Assembly (NCBI RefSeq): GCF_947507565.1
Contig: NC_089175.1
Coordinates: forward strand, 4,267,733 to 4,331,732
Length of the DNA: 64,000 nucleotides
Origin: Oscarella lobularis
Taxonomy: Eukaryota > Porifera > Homoscleromorpha > Homosclerophorida > Oscarellidae
Direction of reading: 5' to 3'
A program made the position numbers and the translations under genes. Under the pieces are notes generated by a model. The model ran no database searches, was not told where the DNA came from, and saw only the letters and a program-made list of their open reading frames with translations. This document shows, in pieces, positions 28,386-39,320 of this stretch (positions within the stretch are counted from its first letter, which is position 1; each line of letters opens with the position of its first letter).

Positions 28386-28404
28386 TGTGAATCAGAAGAA
28401 CGAT

Positions 28405-30312
28405 GTCTTATTCATTTGAATGCACATGCTTTTATTTGAATGCACATGTTTTCATTTGAATCCACAGGGCCTCAAGTAAGTGCACAGGCTCTCAATTGAA
28501 TGCACAGGCTTTCATTTGAATGCACAGGCTTTCATTTGAATGCACCTGCTTTCATTTGAATGCACAGGCTTTCATTTGAATGCACCTGCTTTCATTTGAA
28601 TGCACAGGCTTTCATTTGAATGCACCTGCTTTCATTTGAATGCACAGGCTTTCATTTGAATGCACCTGCTTTCATTTGAATGCACAGGCTTTCATTTGAA
28701 TGCACAGGCTTTCATTTGAATGCACAGGCTTTCATTTGAATGCACAGGCTTTCATTTGAATGCACAGGCCTTCATTTGAATGCACAGGCTTCCATTTGAA
28801 TGCACAGGCTTTCATTTGAATACACAGGCCTTCATTTGAATGCACAGGCTTTCATTTGAATGCACATGTTTTCATTTGAATCCACAGGGCACTTATTTGA
28901 GTCCCTGTGGATTCAAGTGCATTCAAATAAAAGCATGTGCATTCAAATGAAAGCATGTGCATTCAAATGAAAGCCTGTGCATTCAAATGAAAGCCTGTGC
29001 ATTCAATTGAGAGCCTGTGCACCTACTTGAGGCCCTGTGGATTCAAATGAAAACATGTGCATTCAAATAAAAGTTTGTTCATTCAAATGAAAGCATGTGC
29101 ATTCAAATGAAAGCTTGTGTATTCAAATGAAAGCCTGTGCATTCAATTAAAAGCCTGTGCATTCAAATGAAAGCCTGTGCATTCACATGAGAGCCTGTGC
29201 ATTTAAATGAAAGCAGGTGCATTCAAATGAAGGCCTGTGCATTCAAATGAAAGCATGTGCATTCAAATGAAAGCCTGTGCATTCAATTGAGAGCCTGTGC
29301 ACTCACTTGAGACCTTTGCATTCAAATGAAAGCCTGTGCATTCAAATGTAAGCCTGTGCATTCAAATGAAAGCCTGTACATTCAAATGAGAGCCTGTGCA
29401 TTCAAATGAAAGCAGGTGCATTCAAATAAAAGCCTGTGCATTCAAATGAAAGCCTGTGCATTCAAATGAAAGCCTGTGCATTCAAATGAAAGCCTGTGCA
29501 TTCAAATGAAAGCCTGTGCATTCCAATGAAAGCCTGTGCATTCAATTGAGAGCCTGTGCACTCACTTGAGACCCTTTGCATTCAAATGAAAGCCTGTGCA
29601 TTCAAATGAAAGCCTGTGCATTCAAATGAAAGCCTGTGCATTCAAATGAAAGCCTGTGCATTCAATTGAGAGCCTGTGCATTCAATTGAGAGCCCGTGTA
29701 CTTACTTGAGGCCCTGTGGATTCAAATGAAAACATGTGCATTCAAATAAAAGCCCGTGCATTCAAATGAAAGCCTGTGCATTCAAATGAAAGCCTGTGAA
29801 TTCAATTGAAAGCCTGTGCATTCAATTGAAAGCCTGTGCATTCAATTGAGAGCCTGTGTACTTACTTGAGGCCCTGTGGATTCAAATGAAAACATGTGCA
29901 TTCAAATAAAAGCCTGTGCATTCAAATGAAAGCCTGTACATTTAAATGAAAGCCTGTGCATTCAAATGAAAGCCTGTGCATTCAATTGAGAGTGTGTGTA
30001 CTTACTTGAGGCCCTGTGGATTCAAATGAAAACATGTGCATTCAAATAAAAGCCCGTGCATTCAAATGAAAGCCTGTGCATTTAAATGAAAGCCTGTGCA
30101 TTCAATTGAGAGCGTGTGCATTCAAATAAAAGCCTGTGCATTCAATTGAAAGCCTGTGCATTCAATTGAAAGCATGTGCATTCAATTGAGAGCCTGTGTA
30201 CTTACTTGAGGCCCTGTGGATTCAAAAAAAAACATGTGCATTCAAATAAAAGCGTGTGCATTCAAATGAAAGCATGTGCATTCAAATGAAAGCCTGTGAA
30301 TTCAAATGTAAG
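28405..30312. repeat. 20-bp minisatellite arranged as an inverted pair of arrays
   Basis: From 28405 to about 28890 the unit is TTTCATTTGAATGCACAGGC (about 24 copies). At about 28890-28920 it flips, and to 30312 the unit reads ATTCAAATGAAAGCCTGTGC (about 69 copies). In the second arm a marker variant, GAGGCCCTGTGGATTCAAAT followed by GAAAACATGTGC, recurs near 29030, 29706, 29868, 30010 and 30208, showing block duplications. The array runs straight into the 45-bp minisatellite at 30312. Confidence 0.92.
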
Positions 30313-33300
30313 CCTACCGGAGGAGTACGTACACCGCCTGACGGAATATATATACTGCCTGCAGGCGGAGAACGAACACCGCCTGACGAAATATATATAC
30401 CGCCTGCCGGAGGAGTACGTACACCGCCTGACGGAATATATATACCGCCTGCAGGCGGAAAACGAACAACGCCTGACGGAATAAATATACCGCTTGCAGG
30501 CGGAGTACAAACACCGCTTGACGGAATATATATACCGCCTGCCGGAGAAGTACGTACACCGCCTAACGAAATATATATACCGCCTGCCGGCAGAGTACGA
30601 ACACCGCCTAACGAAATATACATACCACCTGCAGGAGGAAAACGAACAACGCCTGACGGAATATATATATACCGCCTGCACGCGGAGTACGAACAACGCC
30701 TGACGGAATATATATACCGCCTGCCGGCGGAGTACGAACAACGCCTGGCGGAACATATATACAGCCTGCAGGCGGAGCACGAACAACGCCTGACGGTATA
30801 TATGTACCGCCTGCAGGCGGAGTACGAACACCGCCTGACGGAATATATATACACCGCCTGCAGGCGGAGTACGAATAACGCCTGACAGAATATATACACC
30901 GCCTGCAGGCGGAGTACGAACAACGCCTGACAGAATATATACACCGCCTGCAGGCGGAGTACGAACACCGCATGACAGAATATATACACCGTCTGCAGGC
31001 GGAGTACGAACACCGCCTGACAGAATATATATTCACCGCCTCCAGGCGGAGTACGAACAGCGCGTGACGGAATATATACACAGCCCGCAGGCAGAGTACG
31101 AACAACGCCTTACAGAATATATACACCGCCTCAGGGCGGAGTACGAACACCGCCTGACAGAATATATACACCGCCTGCAGGCGGAGTACGAACACCGCTT
31201 GACAGAATATATACACCGCCTGCAGGCGGAGTACGAACACCGCCTGCAGGCGGAGTACGAACACCGCCTGACAGAATATATACACCGCCTGCAGGCGGAA
31301 AACGAACAGCGCGTGACAGAATATATACACCGCCTGCAGGCGGAGTACGAACACCGCCTCACAGAATATATACACCGCCTGCAGGCGGAGTACGAACAAC
31401 GCCTGACAGAATATATACACGGCCTGCAGGCGGAGTACGAAAAACGCCTGACAGAATATATACACGGCCTGCAGGCGGAGTACGAATAACGCCTGACAGA
31501 ATATATACACCGCCTGCAGGCGGAGTACGAACAACGCCTGACAGAATATATACACCGCCTGCAGGCGGAGTACGAACAGCGCGTGACAGAATATATACAC
31601 CGCCTGCAGGCGGAGTACGAACAGCGCGTGACAGAATATATACACCGCCTGCAGGCGGAGTACGAACACCGCATGACAGAATATATACACCGTCTGCAGG
31701 CGGAGTACGAACACCGCCTGACAGAATATATATTCACCGCCTCCAGGCGGAGTACGAACAGCGCGTGACGGAATATATACACAGCCCGCAGGCAGAGTAC
31801 GAACAACGCCTTACAGAATATATACACCGCCTCAGGGCGGAGTACGAACACCGCCTGACAGAATATATACACCGCCTGCAGGCGGAGTACGAACACCGCT
31901 TGACAGAATATATACACCGCCTGCAGGCGGAGTACGAACACCGCCTGCAGGCGGAGTACGAACACCGCCTGCAGGCGGAGTACGAACACCGCCTGACAGA
32001 ATATATACACCGCCTGCAGGCGGAAAACGAACAGCGCGTGACAGAATATATACACCGCCTGCAGGCGGAGTACGAACACCGCCTGACAGAATATATACAC
32101 CGCCTGCAGGCGGAGTACGAACAACGCCTGACAGAATATATACACGGCCTGCAGGCGGAGTACGAATAACGCCTGACAGAATATATACACGGCCTGCAGG
32201 CGGAGTACGAATAACGCCTGACAGAATATATACACGGCCTGCAGGCGGAGTACGAATAACGCCTGACAGAATATATACACGGCCTGCAGGCGGAGTACGA
32301 AAAACGCCTGACAGAATATATACACGGCCTGCAGGCGGAGTACGAATAACGCCTGACAGAATATATACACCGCCTGCAGGCGGAGTACGAACAACGCCTG
32401 ACAGAATATATACACCGCCTGCAGGCGGAAAACGAACAGCGCGTGACAGAATATATACACCGCCTGCAGGCGGAGTACGAACACCGCCTGACAGAATATA
32501 TACACCGCCTGCAGGCGGAGTACGAACACTGCCTGCAGGCGGAGTACGAACACCGCCTGACAGAATATATACACCGCCTGCAGGCGGAAAACGAACAGCG
32601 CCTGACAGAATATATACACCGCCTGCAGGCGGAGTACGAACACCGCCTGAAAGAATATATACACCGCCCGCAGGCGGAGTACGAACACCGCCTGACAGAA
32701 TATATACACCGCCTGCAGGCGGAGTACGAACACTGCCTGCAGGCGGAGTACGAACACCGCCTGACAGAATATATACACCGCCTGCAGGCGGAAAACGAAC
32801 AGCGCCTGACAGAATATATACACCGCCTGCAGGCGGAGTACGAACACCGCCTGAAAGAATATATACACCGCCCGCAGGCGGAGTACGAACACCGCCTGAC
32901 AGAATATATACACCGCCTGCAGGCGGAGTACGAACACTGCCTGCAGGCGGAGTACGAACACCGCCTGACAGAATATATACACCGCCTGCAGGCGGAAAAC
33001 GAACAGCGCCTGACAGAATATATACACCGCCTGCAGGCGGAGTACGAACACCGCCTGAAAGAATATATACACCGCCCGCAGGCGGAGTACGAACACCGCC
33101 TGACAGAATATATACACCGCCTGCAGGCGGAGTACGAACACCGCCTGCAGGCGGAGTACGAACACCGCCTGAAAGAATATATACACCGCCTGCAGGCGGA
33201 GTACGAACACCGCCTGACAGAATATATACACCGCCTGACAGAATATATACACCGCCTGCAGGCGGAGTACGAACAGCGCGTGACAGAATATATACACCGC

Positions 33301-33625
33301 CTGCAGGCGGAGTACGAACAGCGCGCGACAGACACCACCTGCAGGCGGAGTACGAATAACGCCTGACAGAATATATCCTACGCCTGCAGGCGGAGTACGA
33401 ACAGCGCCTGACAGAATATATACACCGCATGCAGGCAGAGTACGAACAACGCCTGACAGCATATATACACCGCCTGCAGGCGGAGTGCGAACAACGCCTG
33501 ACAGAATATATATACCGCCTGCAGGCGGAGTACGAATAACGCCTGACAGAATATATATACCGCCTACAGGCGGAGTACGAACAATGCCTGACGAAATATA
33601 TATACCGCCTCCGGCGGAGTACCTG
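30312..33625. repeat. 45-bp minisatellite array 2
   Basis: Same 45-bp unit as array 1, about 73 units. A block of about 700 bp is duplicated (features at 31020-31480 recur at 31730-32170). Another ~195-bp block containing a 30-bp half unit recurs three times at about 32500-33060. The longest minus-strand frame is 877 codons, again open only because the unit length is a multiple of three. The array ends within a GTGTAT splice-donor-like sequence next to the BAR-like exon block. Confidence 0.95.
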
Positions 33626-34020
33626 CCGGAATATACATGTATACACCTCTGGGAACGCATTGACACTCGGCCAATCGTTCAGCTACAAGAATAATTCCCT
33701 TTTTATGATCCGCAGCTATGAGATGCTTAGTCAAAGACTGTGCTCCCTCCTCCTATAAAATCCTTAGACTACACAATACTTTACTATTGACTATTGAGCC
33801 CTACTTTAACTAATTCTGCCAGCTGATATTTCGCTGATCGAACAAACGCACGATGACACGTAACGAGAATACGAACGGACTGTTGCAACATAGATACTCC
33901 AAATGTAATAAATTGAGGCAATTCGCTGAGGAGTTCGGTATTCAGAGCCTCGTACGTTCTCTGCGCAGTTTAACTGTTAAGAGCTCTTCTTTTGTACTAA
34001 AAGTCAAATTTTTAATATGG
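33625..34020 (-). pseudogene. BAR-domain-like exon fragment, copy 1
   Basis: On the minus strand, an acceptor CTGCGCAG is followed by RTYEALNTELLSELPQF then ITFGVSMLQQSVRILV and CHRAFVRSAKYQLAELV. This resembles the BAR domain of DNMBP/Tuba-type scaffolds (TYEALN..LLEELP..). A further possible exon reads KHLIAADHKKGIILVAERLA and ends at a GTGTAT donor where the 45-bp array begins. A near-identical block lies at 36225-36605. No other Tuba exons (SH3, DH) were found, so it is a fragment. Family match is by eye and moderate. Confidence 0.4.
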
Positions 34021-34184
34021 CTTTGATATGGTGTTTACTTTACTTCTGCAGCCTTTTCTTTTGACTATTCCGCCTTGCATTTTAGCGCGTCGTAATCTAG
34101 TCGTTTGTCGTCTCGTTTCTTAACGAAAAAATGAGGTCGTTCAAAGCGGATTTCCAGTTCTTAAAAACGATCATGTTCTTTTGG

Positions 34185-34910
34185 CTTACCTGTCACATCC
34201 GGTAACGATTCTCCGTCGGGGCAGGCCGAAGGAAAGCCGTTCTTTTGGCAGAATGACTCAACTTGGCCGACGATGTCGTAGCGACCGACGTCTTGAAGTA
34301 ATTCGACGAGCTGGAGCCAATTGTACGGCGTCAACAAATGCGATTCGTAGACTCGATCGATGCAGTCGACCGCACGAAGTAGCTTTAGCCGCCTTCGAAT
34401 GGCCGCCTTTTTCGAACGACAGAGAGCGCGCCGGGGTAGAGATCAAACGCGCTCTTCGCTTATCGCTAACGACCTACCAAGAATTTCTCGACACCGCAGC
34501 GTTTCGCCTAGTTAGTGTACCGTCAAATCGACTTACAGTGCTTCATCTTTGACTAAGAAACAGTCGGGAGAAACGCAAATGATCAATCGCATGTTGCATC
34601 GAATCCTCGCTTTGAAATACTCAACGGATCGGTGACACTGTTTGGAAAATCCCTTTTGATTGCCGGTGCCACCTAGTTCGGGCAGATTGTCGTTTCCGAT
34701 CGACATTGCTAGCTTCGCGAAGAGTTTTTCAATGTTCGGCGGCGAATCTTCTGCTATTTTCGACGGAGAAAGACGCAACGACGCACGTAAGCTAACGTAA
34801 GCGGTCAAGGTGTCAAGCCGCTTGAATTCAACGATAAGGTGCTGAGCGACGAACGTTTTTTGTACCGCATACACAATAATTAAAAAATTAACAGATTGTG
34901 TGCACAAATT
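34185..34910 (-). pseudogene. Unrecognised exons, one DED-like
   Basis: Two or three spliced-looking pieces on the minus strand. The exon at 34190-34382 (donor GTAAGCC) reads LTPYNWLQLVELLQDVGRYD then IVGQVESFCQKNGFP, whose pattern resembles a death-effector or death-fold helix pair (W..L.ELL..VGR.D). The upstream piece near 34560-34760 reads PPNIEKLFAKLAMSIGNDN and HRSVEYFKARIRCNMRLIIC, not assigned. These pieces lie directly upstream of the BAR-like exon and may belong to the same transcript. I cannot name the gene. Confidence 0.3.
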
Positions 34911-34984
34911 TCAAAAAATGTTAAATTTCAACTTGAAAAGCGTTTTTTATTTTATTGGCAATTTTTTAGTAAATTACCAGAAGA

Positions 34985-36215
34985 ACTAACAGAATATATA
35001 CACCGCCTGCAGGCGGAGTACAAACAACGACTGACAGAATATATACACCGCCTGCAGGCGGAGTACGAACAGCGCGTGACAGAATATATACACCGCCTGC
35101 AGGCGGAGTACGAATAACGCCTGACAGAATATATACACCGCCTGCAGGCGGAGTACGAACACCGCCTGACAGAATATATACACCGCCTGTAGGCGGAGTA
35201 CGAACAACGCCTGACAGAATATATACACCACCTGCAGGCGGAGTACGAACACCGCCTGACAGAATATATACATCGCCTGCAGGCGGAGTACGAAAAGCGC
35301 GTGACAGAATATATACACCGCCTGCAGGCGGAGTACGAACACCGCCTGAAAGAATATATACACCGCCCGCAGGCGGAGTACGAACACCGCCTGACAGAAT
35401 ATATACACCGCCTGCAGGCGGAGTACGAACACCGCCTGCAGGCGGAGTACGAACACCGCCTGAAAGAATATATACACCGCCTGCAGGCGGAGTACGAACA
35501 CCGCCTGACAGAATATATACACCGCCTGCAGGCGGAGTACGAACAGCGCCTGCAGGCGGAGTACGAACGCCGCCTGACGGAATATATATACCGCCTGCCG
35601 GCGGAATACGAACGCCGCCTGACGGAATATATATACCGCTTGCCGGCGGAGTACGAACATCGCCTGACAGAATATATATACCGCCTAACGGCGGAGTACG
35701 AACACCGCTTGCAGGCGGAGTACGACCAATGCCTGCCGAATATATACACTGCCTGCGGGCGGAGTACGAACAATGTCTGCCGGAATATATATACCGCCTG
35801 CCGGCGAAGTACGAAGACCGCCTGACGGAATATATATACCGCTTGCCGGCGAAGTACGAAGACCGCCTGACGAAATTTATATACCGCCTGCAGGCGGAGT
35901 ACGAACATCGCCTGACGGAATATATATACCGCCTGCTGGCGGAGTACGAACATCGCCTGACGAAATTTATATACCGTCTGCAGGCGGAATACGAACATCC
36001 TCTGACGGAATATATATACCGCCTACCGGCGGAGTACGAACAATTCCTGACGGAATATATATACCGCTTGCCGGCGGAGTACGAACAATGCCTGACGGAA
36101 TATATATACCGCCTACCGGCGGAGTACGAACATCCCCTGACGAAATAAATATACCGCCTGCAGGCGGAGTACGAACATCCCCTGACAGAACATATATACC
36201 GCCTCCGGCGGAGTA
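34985..36215. repeat. 45-bp minisatellite array 3
   Basis: About 27 units; the first half is the homogeneous type, the second half (after about 35560) the diverged CTGCCGG type. It begins abruptly after AT-rich sequence at 34980 and ends, like array 2, in CGGAGTACCTGCCGGAATAT next to a BAR-like exon block. Arrays 2 and 3 therefore share the same boundary. Confidence 0.95.
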
Positions 36216-36224
36216 CCTGCCGGA

Positions 36225-36605
36225 ATATATACACCTCTGGGAACGCATTGACACTCGGCCAATCGTTCAGCTACAAGAATAATTCCCTTTTTATGATCCG
36301 CAGCTATGAGAGGCTTAGTCAAAGACTGTGCTCCCTCCTCCTATAAAATCCTTAGACTACACAATACTCTACTATTGACTATTGAGCCCCACTTTAACTA
36401 ATTCTGCCAGCTGATCTTTCGCTGATCGAGCAAACGCACGATGACACGTAACGAGAATATGAACGGACTGTTTCAACATAGATACTCCAAAGGTAATAAA
36501 TTGAGGCAATTCGCTGAAGAGTTCGGTATTCAGAGCCTCGTACGTTCTCTGCGCAGTTTAACTGTTAAGAGCTCTTCTTTGTACTAAAAGTTTTAATATG
36601 GCTCT
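36225..36605 (-). pseudogene. BAR-domain-like exon fragment, copy 2
   Basis: Near-identical to 33645-34020, with a few substitutions; the frame stays open (RTYEALNTELFSELPQF, then ITFGVSMLKQSVHILV). The segment is bounded on one side by array 3 and on the other by the 3' end of the ELMOD3-like gene (stop at 36656). Preservation of the reading frame in both copies suggests a recent duplication of array end plus exon. Confidence 0.4.
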
Positions 36606-36655
36606 GATATGGTGTTTAGTTCTACTGAAGATGGTACTATATATACAGCACGCTA

Positions 36656-37540
36656 TTAGTCTGTCGCGTCCGTTTCGGCGATTTTAGTGAAGCTCAACTC
36701 GTTCTCTTCATCTTGCGAGCTTACCTTGCGAGCAGACTGCTTGGCAGTCAGTATACTTTTCAGATTCTTCAGAACCTTGCTAGGATTCTTCCTCACCCAA
36801 CTTTCAACTTCTACACCCATTCAATGTGAATGTTTTCCTCCCAAAGAATGTATGTGGTCAAACGTACCTCTGAGAACAAATCCAGTATCATTTATAGTCT
36901 TCTTCTGGTGTCTCCTTTGATACAAAGCAAGTCACAACCCAAAGCTAGGTCAAGGAACTTCATTATCGCACCAGATGTAATACAAGTGATAGAGAGTAGC
37001 CGTGTAGAATTCGTTAACGACGCCCAGAACCTCTTGACGTCGATTGCATTCTATATAAATCAACTGTAAGAAGACCCCCGGCTTGTCATTTGCCTCTGCG
37101 TTTGCCTGCCTTGTGAGAACACCCTGTCTGAGGCACTGCAGAGCGATTCTCGTCACGTTGATCGACAGAGCGCAGAAAGGAAAGTTCTAAGATGGAGAAA
37201 AAGATTTGTCAAAAAATCAAGAGTCGTCGCATTGCCTACCTGAACTTTGTCCTGAGACAATTGGAATATCTCCAACGCCAGTCTCAGCCTCTGCTCGTCC
37301 ATCACGAGATAAATTAAATGAACTAGGCCCAGAAATCCGGTTCCTCTTAGATCAGTAGCAGGATCGGCTCCTTGAAAACTTCGTCTTTGAAAAACGATGC
37401 AAATTGGGAGATCTTACCTTGGAACCCTATGACTTGCCAGTGACTTCCAAATCGAGCACAATCAAGACTTGTACCCATCAACTTTCTATAGATCGTCTGA
37501 AGCACGCGAATGTGAAGCATCTGACTATTATTAAATCCAT
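36656..37540 (-). pseudogene. ELMOD3-like gene lacking its 5' exons (ELMO domain)
   Basis: Minus strand, about six exons. The first visible exon starts at 37540: DGFNNSQMLHIRVLQTIYRK, then [89 protein letters not shown], and a C-terminus DTGFVLREVESWVRKNPSKV ending at a TAA at 36656-36658. This is the ELMO domain of ELMOD3-type Arl-GAPs. An extra ~19 residues follow the VLTR position. The ~170-residue N-terminus expected for ELMOD3 is absent: upstream come a 30-bp repeat (37600-37735), the terminus of the 28 kb block and then BBIP1. The coding part itself shows no stop. It could be a 5'-truncated copy or a short isoform with an unseen first exon. Confidence 0.65.
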
Positions 37541-37594
37541 CTATAACGTCAACGTAAGAACGACTTGCTACACAGCTCGCCAAATAATACACTA

Positions 37595-37740
37595 TTGCTA
37601 AGGGCAATTTTCTTCTATACACTATTGCTAAGGGCCTTTTTCTTCTATACACTATTACTAAGGGCCTTTTTCTTCTATACACTATTGCTAAGGGCCTTTT
37701 TCTTCTATACACTATTGCGAAGGGCCTAATCTTTGATTCT
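37595..37740. repeat. 30-bp tandem repeat, about five copies
   Basis: Units read TATACACTATTGCTAAGGGC plus CTTTTTCTTC. It lies exactly where the upstream exons of the ELMOD3-like gene should be and abuts the conserved right end of the TIR element family. Confidence 0.9.
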
Positions 37741-38073
37741 TAGGGCCTTAAATTTGTTTTGGACAATGTATCCGGCTGTAATTATTGCAAGCTACGGGCT
37801 TTCATAACGTTTTAGTAGTATGGGTCGGCGATAGGCGAGTGAGGTTCGGGGCCGACCCATGCCGACCCATGTGGGCAGAACCCTGATCAATTCTTTGCAT
37901 GTAATGCCAAGAACATAGACAAAGTGGCTCTAATTGCCTATGCAGGTTTTTAAATAACCCATACCATCAACGATCTTAATATTTATACATATGTACTATT
38001 TATTATTGCAAGCAATAGGTTTCAACTAAAATAAAAATTATGCGATTGCTACGGCTGTGACTTGCCCCCCGAC

Positions 38074-38361
38074 TTAGATGTCCTGATGATCGTTCATCAG
38101 ACTTCTCTCGCGTCTCTCCATCTCCTCTTGAGCCTTCATCGCTTCTTGGGCGTCTTTCTGCATCTTTTCGAGCTTTTCGAGAGTCAACGACTTGAGCGGC
38201 ATGAGTTTCGGCTTGCACAGTATCTACGAGAAAACGTGCGCTAGCGAAATCGAGCCTTTCTCGACGAAACGACCAACCATGGGCGTGTCGTCGACCGAAT
38301 AAAGGATGCCCATCTTCGGCAGAACCTCTTTGAATGGCTGTGACGAGCGAGAATCGGTCAT
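38074..38361 (-). CDS. BBIP1: BBIP1 (BBIP10), BBSome subunit
   Basis: Small gene of 77 residues in two exons (38278-38361 and 38074-38223) with a 54-bp GTTGGT..GTAG intron at 38224-38277. Exon 1 reads MTDSRSSQPFKEVLPKMG and ends in TPM; exon 2 starts ILCKPKLMPLKSLTLEKLEK. This matches the hallmark of BBIP1 (FREVLPK.. and CKPKLLPLKSLTLEKLEKM in human). BBIP1 is a stable part of the BBSome, which moves membrane proteins in and out of cilia. The C-terminal ~30 residues are a charged helix. The exons are hidden in single-frame views because the intron is tiny. It sits 87 bp downstream of UFC1 on the same strand, near ciliary RSPH1. Confidence 0.9.
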
Positions 38362-38448
38362 TTTTTCGGCAAAACGATAGTTTCGAGTGTGTCAACGCAC
38401 GCTAACAAAAATCCGCCCCCGGATAACTTATACATAATTTCGAGTCAT

Positions 38449-39222
38449 CTATTTGTCCTGCTTTTCTTTATACACCACAAGACCTTTGTCTACTAAATCA
38501 GGAACTTCGACGGCCAGCCAAGGCCCCAACTAAAACATTCAAAATCAATAAAATAGATAGGGATTATTGAGATTCTTACTCCTAAGGCCATTGCATGAGC
38601 TATACCAAATTTAGAAACATTTCTTGCCCACAGAGGCTTAAAATGATCAGTAAGACAAATTCTTCCACCCCTAAATAGAACGTTAACCACCGCCATACTT
38701 GATTGGTTGACTATTAATCCTCAACTTACCTATACATTTTTGCCGTTTTTCCGTCTAATTCCGGAATTGCAATTTCTGGTGCCGTTGCTGGATAGGTCAC
38801 AGGAATCTAAAGCAAAGAAATTCCCAGTGCTCTCATGCCAACTACATGACTCCTTACATCGAATTCTATATCAAACTCGTACTTTAGCAAATTGTAAACA
38901 TACCAGCATTTTCCAAACCATCTAAAGTCAAAAATTCAATCAATCTGAATATGTTTCTGATTTTTGACAAACCTAGTGCCTTCTTTGTTCGATTCCAAGC
39001 GAAACCAATCGTTGTCTTGCTCTTTGTTATTGCTGACATACTGAGAAAAGTTTGATTGTTATTGTTATTCTCGGAATTTCTCCCCCGAAGGAGTCCCACC
39101 TTAATCAATGCCGTGTACTCCTCCTTTAGACGCTTCACCCAATTCTCCTTATCTCTCGGACCCGCATTCGTCTTCAGAAGGGGTATGGCGGCGAGAGTTT
39201 TCTTCGTTGCGTTGTCGACCAT
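38449..39222 (-). CDS. UFC1: UFC1, UFM1-conjugating E2 enzyme
   Basis: Six exons with short introns (first 39100-39222, second 38973-39040). The protein begins [20 protein letters not shown], then [88 protein letters not shown], and ends [20 protein letters not shown]. It matches UFC1 throughout. UFC1 takes UFM1 from the E1 UBA5 and passes it to targets with UFL1, chiefly at the ER. The catalytic Cys is the one in GRICLTDHF. No break or missing region. It is divergent from RSPH1 across 98 bp. Confidence 0.95.
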
Positions 39223-39320
39223 TTCGAAAGGCGTACGCTAGCCTACGCTAGCCTGTCGTCGACGTCACCAGGGCAGTCGGGATATCCATCGTCACCGTAG
39301 CAACAAAGCGAACGCATAAA
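39223..39320. promoter_or_regulatory. Bidirectional promoter between UFC1 and RSPH1
   Basis: Only 98 bp lies between the two divergent start codons. It contains a direct repeat of CTACGCTAGC at about 39235-39250 and several CpG sites, but no TATA box. That it drives both genes follows from the spacing only. Confidence 0.5.

Larger units (their letters stand above)
9907..37885. mobile_element. 28 kb block bounded by family TIRs and a 6-bp direct repeat
   Basis: The left terminus CAGGGTTCTGCC begins at 9907 and its exact reverse complement GGCAGAACCCTG ends at 37885. Immediately outside both ends is ATCAAT (9901-9906 and 37886-37891), a possible target-site duplication. The first ~70 bp and last ~140 bp match the ends of the small element at 6681-7757, in the same left/right order. 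Between them lie the 45-bp, 20-bp, 7-bp and other satellites and incomplete pieces of host genes. No transposase was found. Either this is one very large non-autonomous element, or a smaller element was expanded by later insertions and array growth; the matching outer hexamers argue against two unrelated insertions. Confidence 0.5.

Noticed and set aside
28405-30312. CRISPR-like array
   Set aside because: Units are contiguous without unique spacers, and the genome is clearly eukaryotic.
31033-33666. 877-codon minus-strand open frame in array 2
   Set aside because: Same reason: a repeat whose length is a multiple of three with few stops.
34560-34760. Dynein heavy-chain AAA4-like match of the segment FKARIRCNMRLIICVSP
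   Set aside because: The resemblance is confined to a short stretch, and the flanking residues and the following DED-like exon do not fit dynein.
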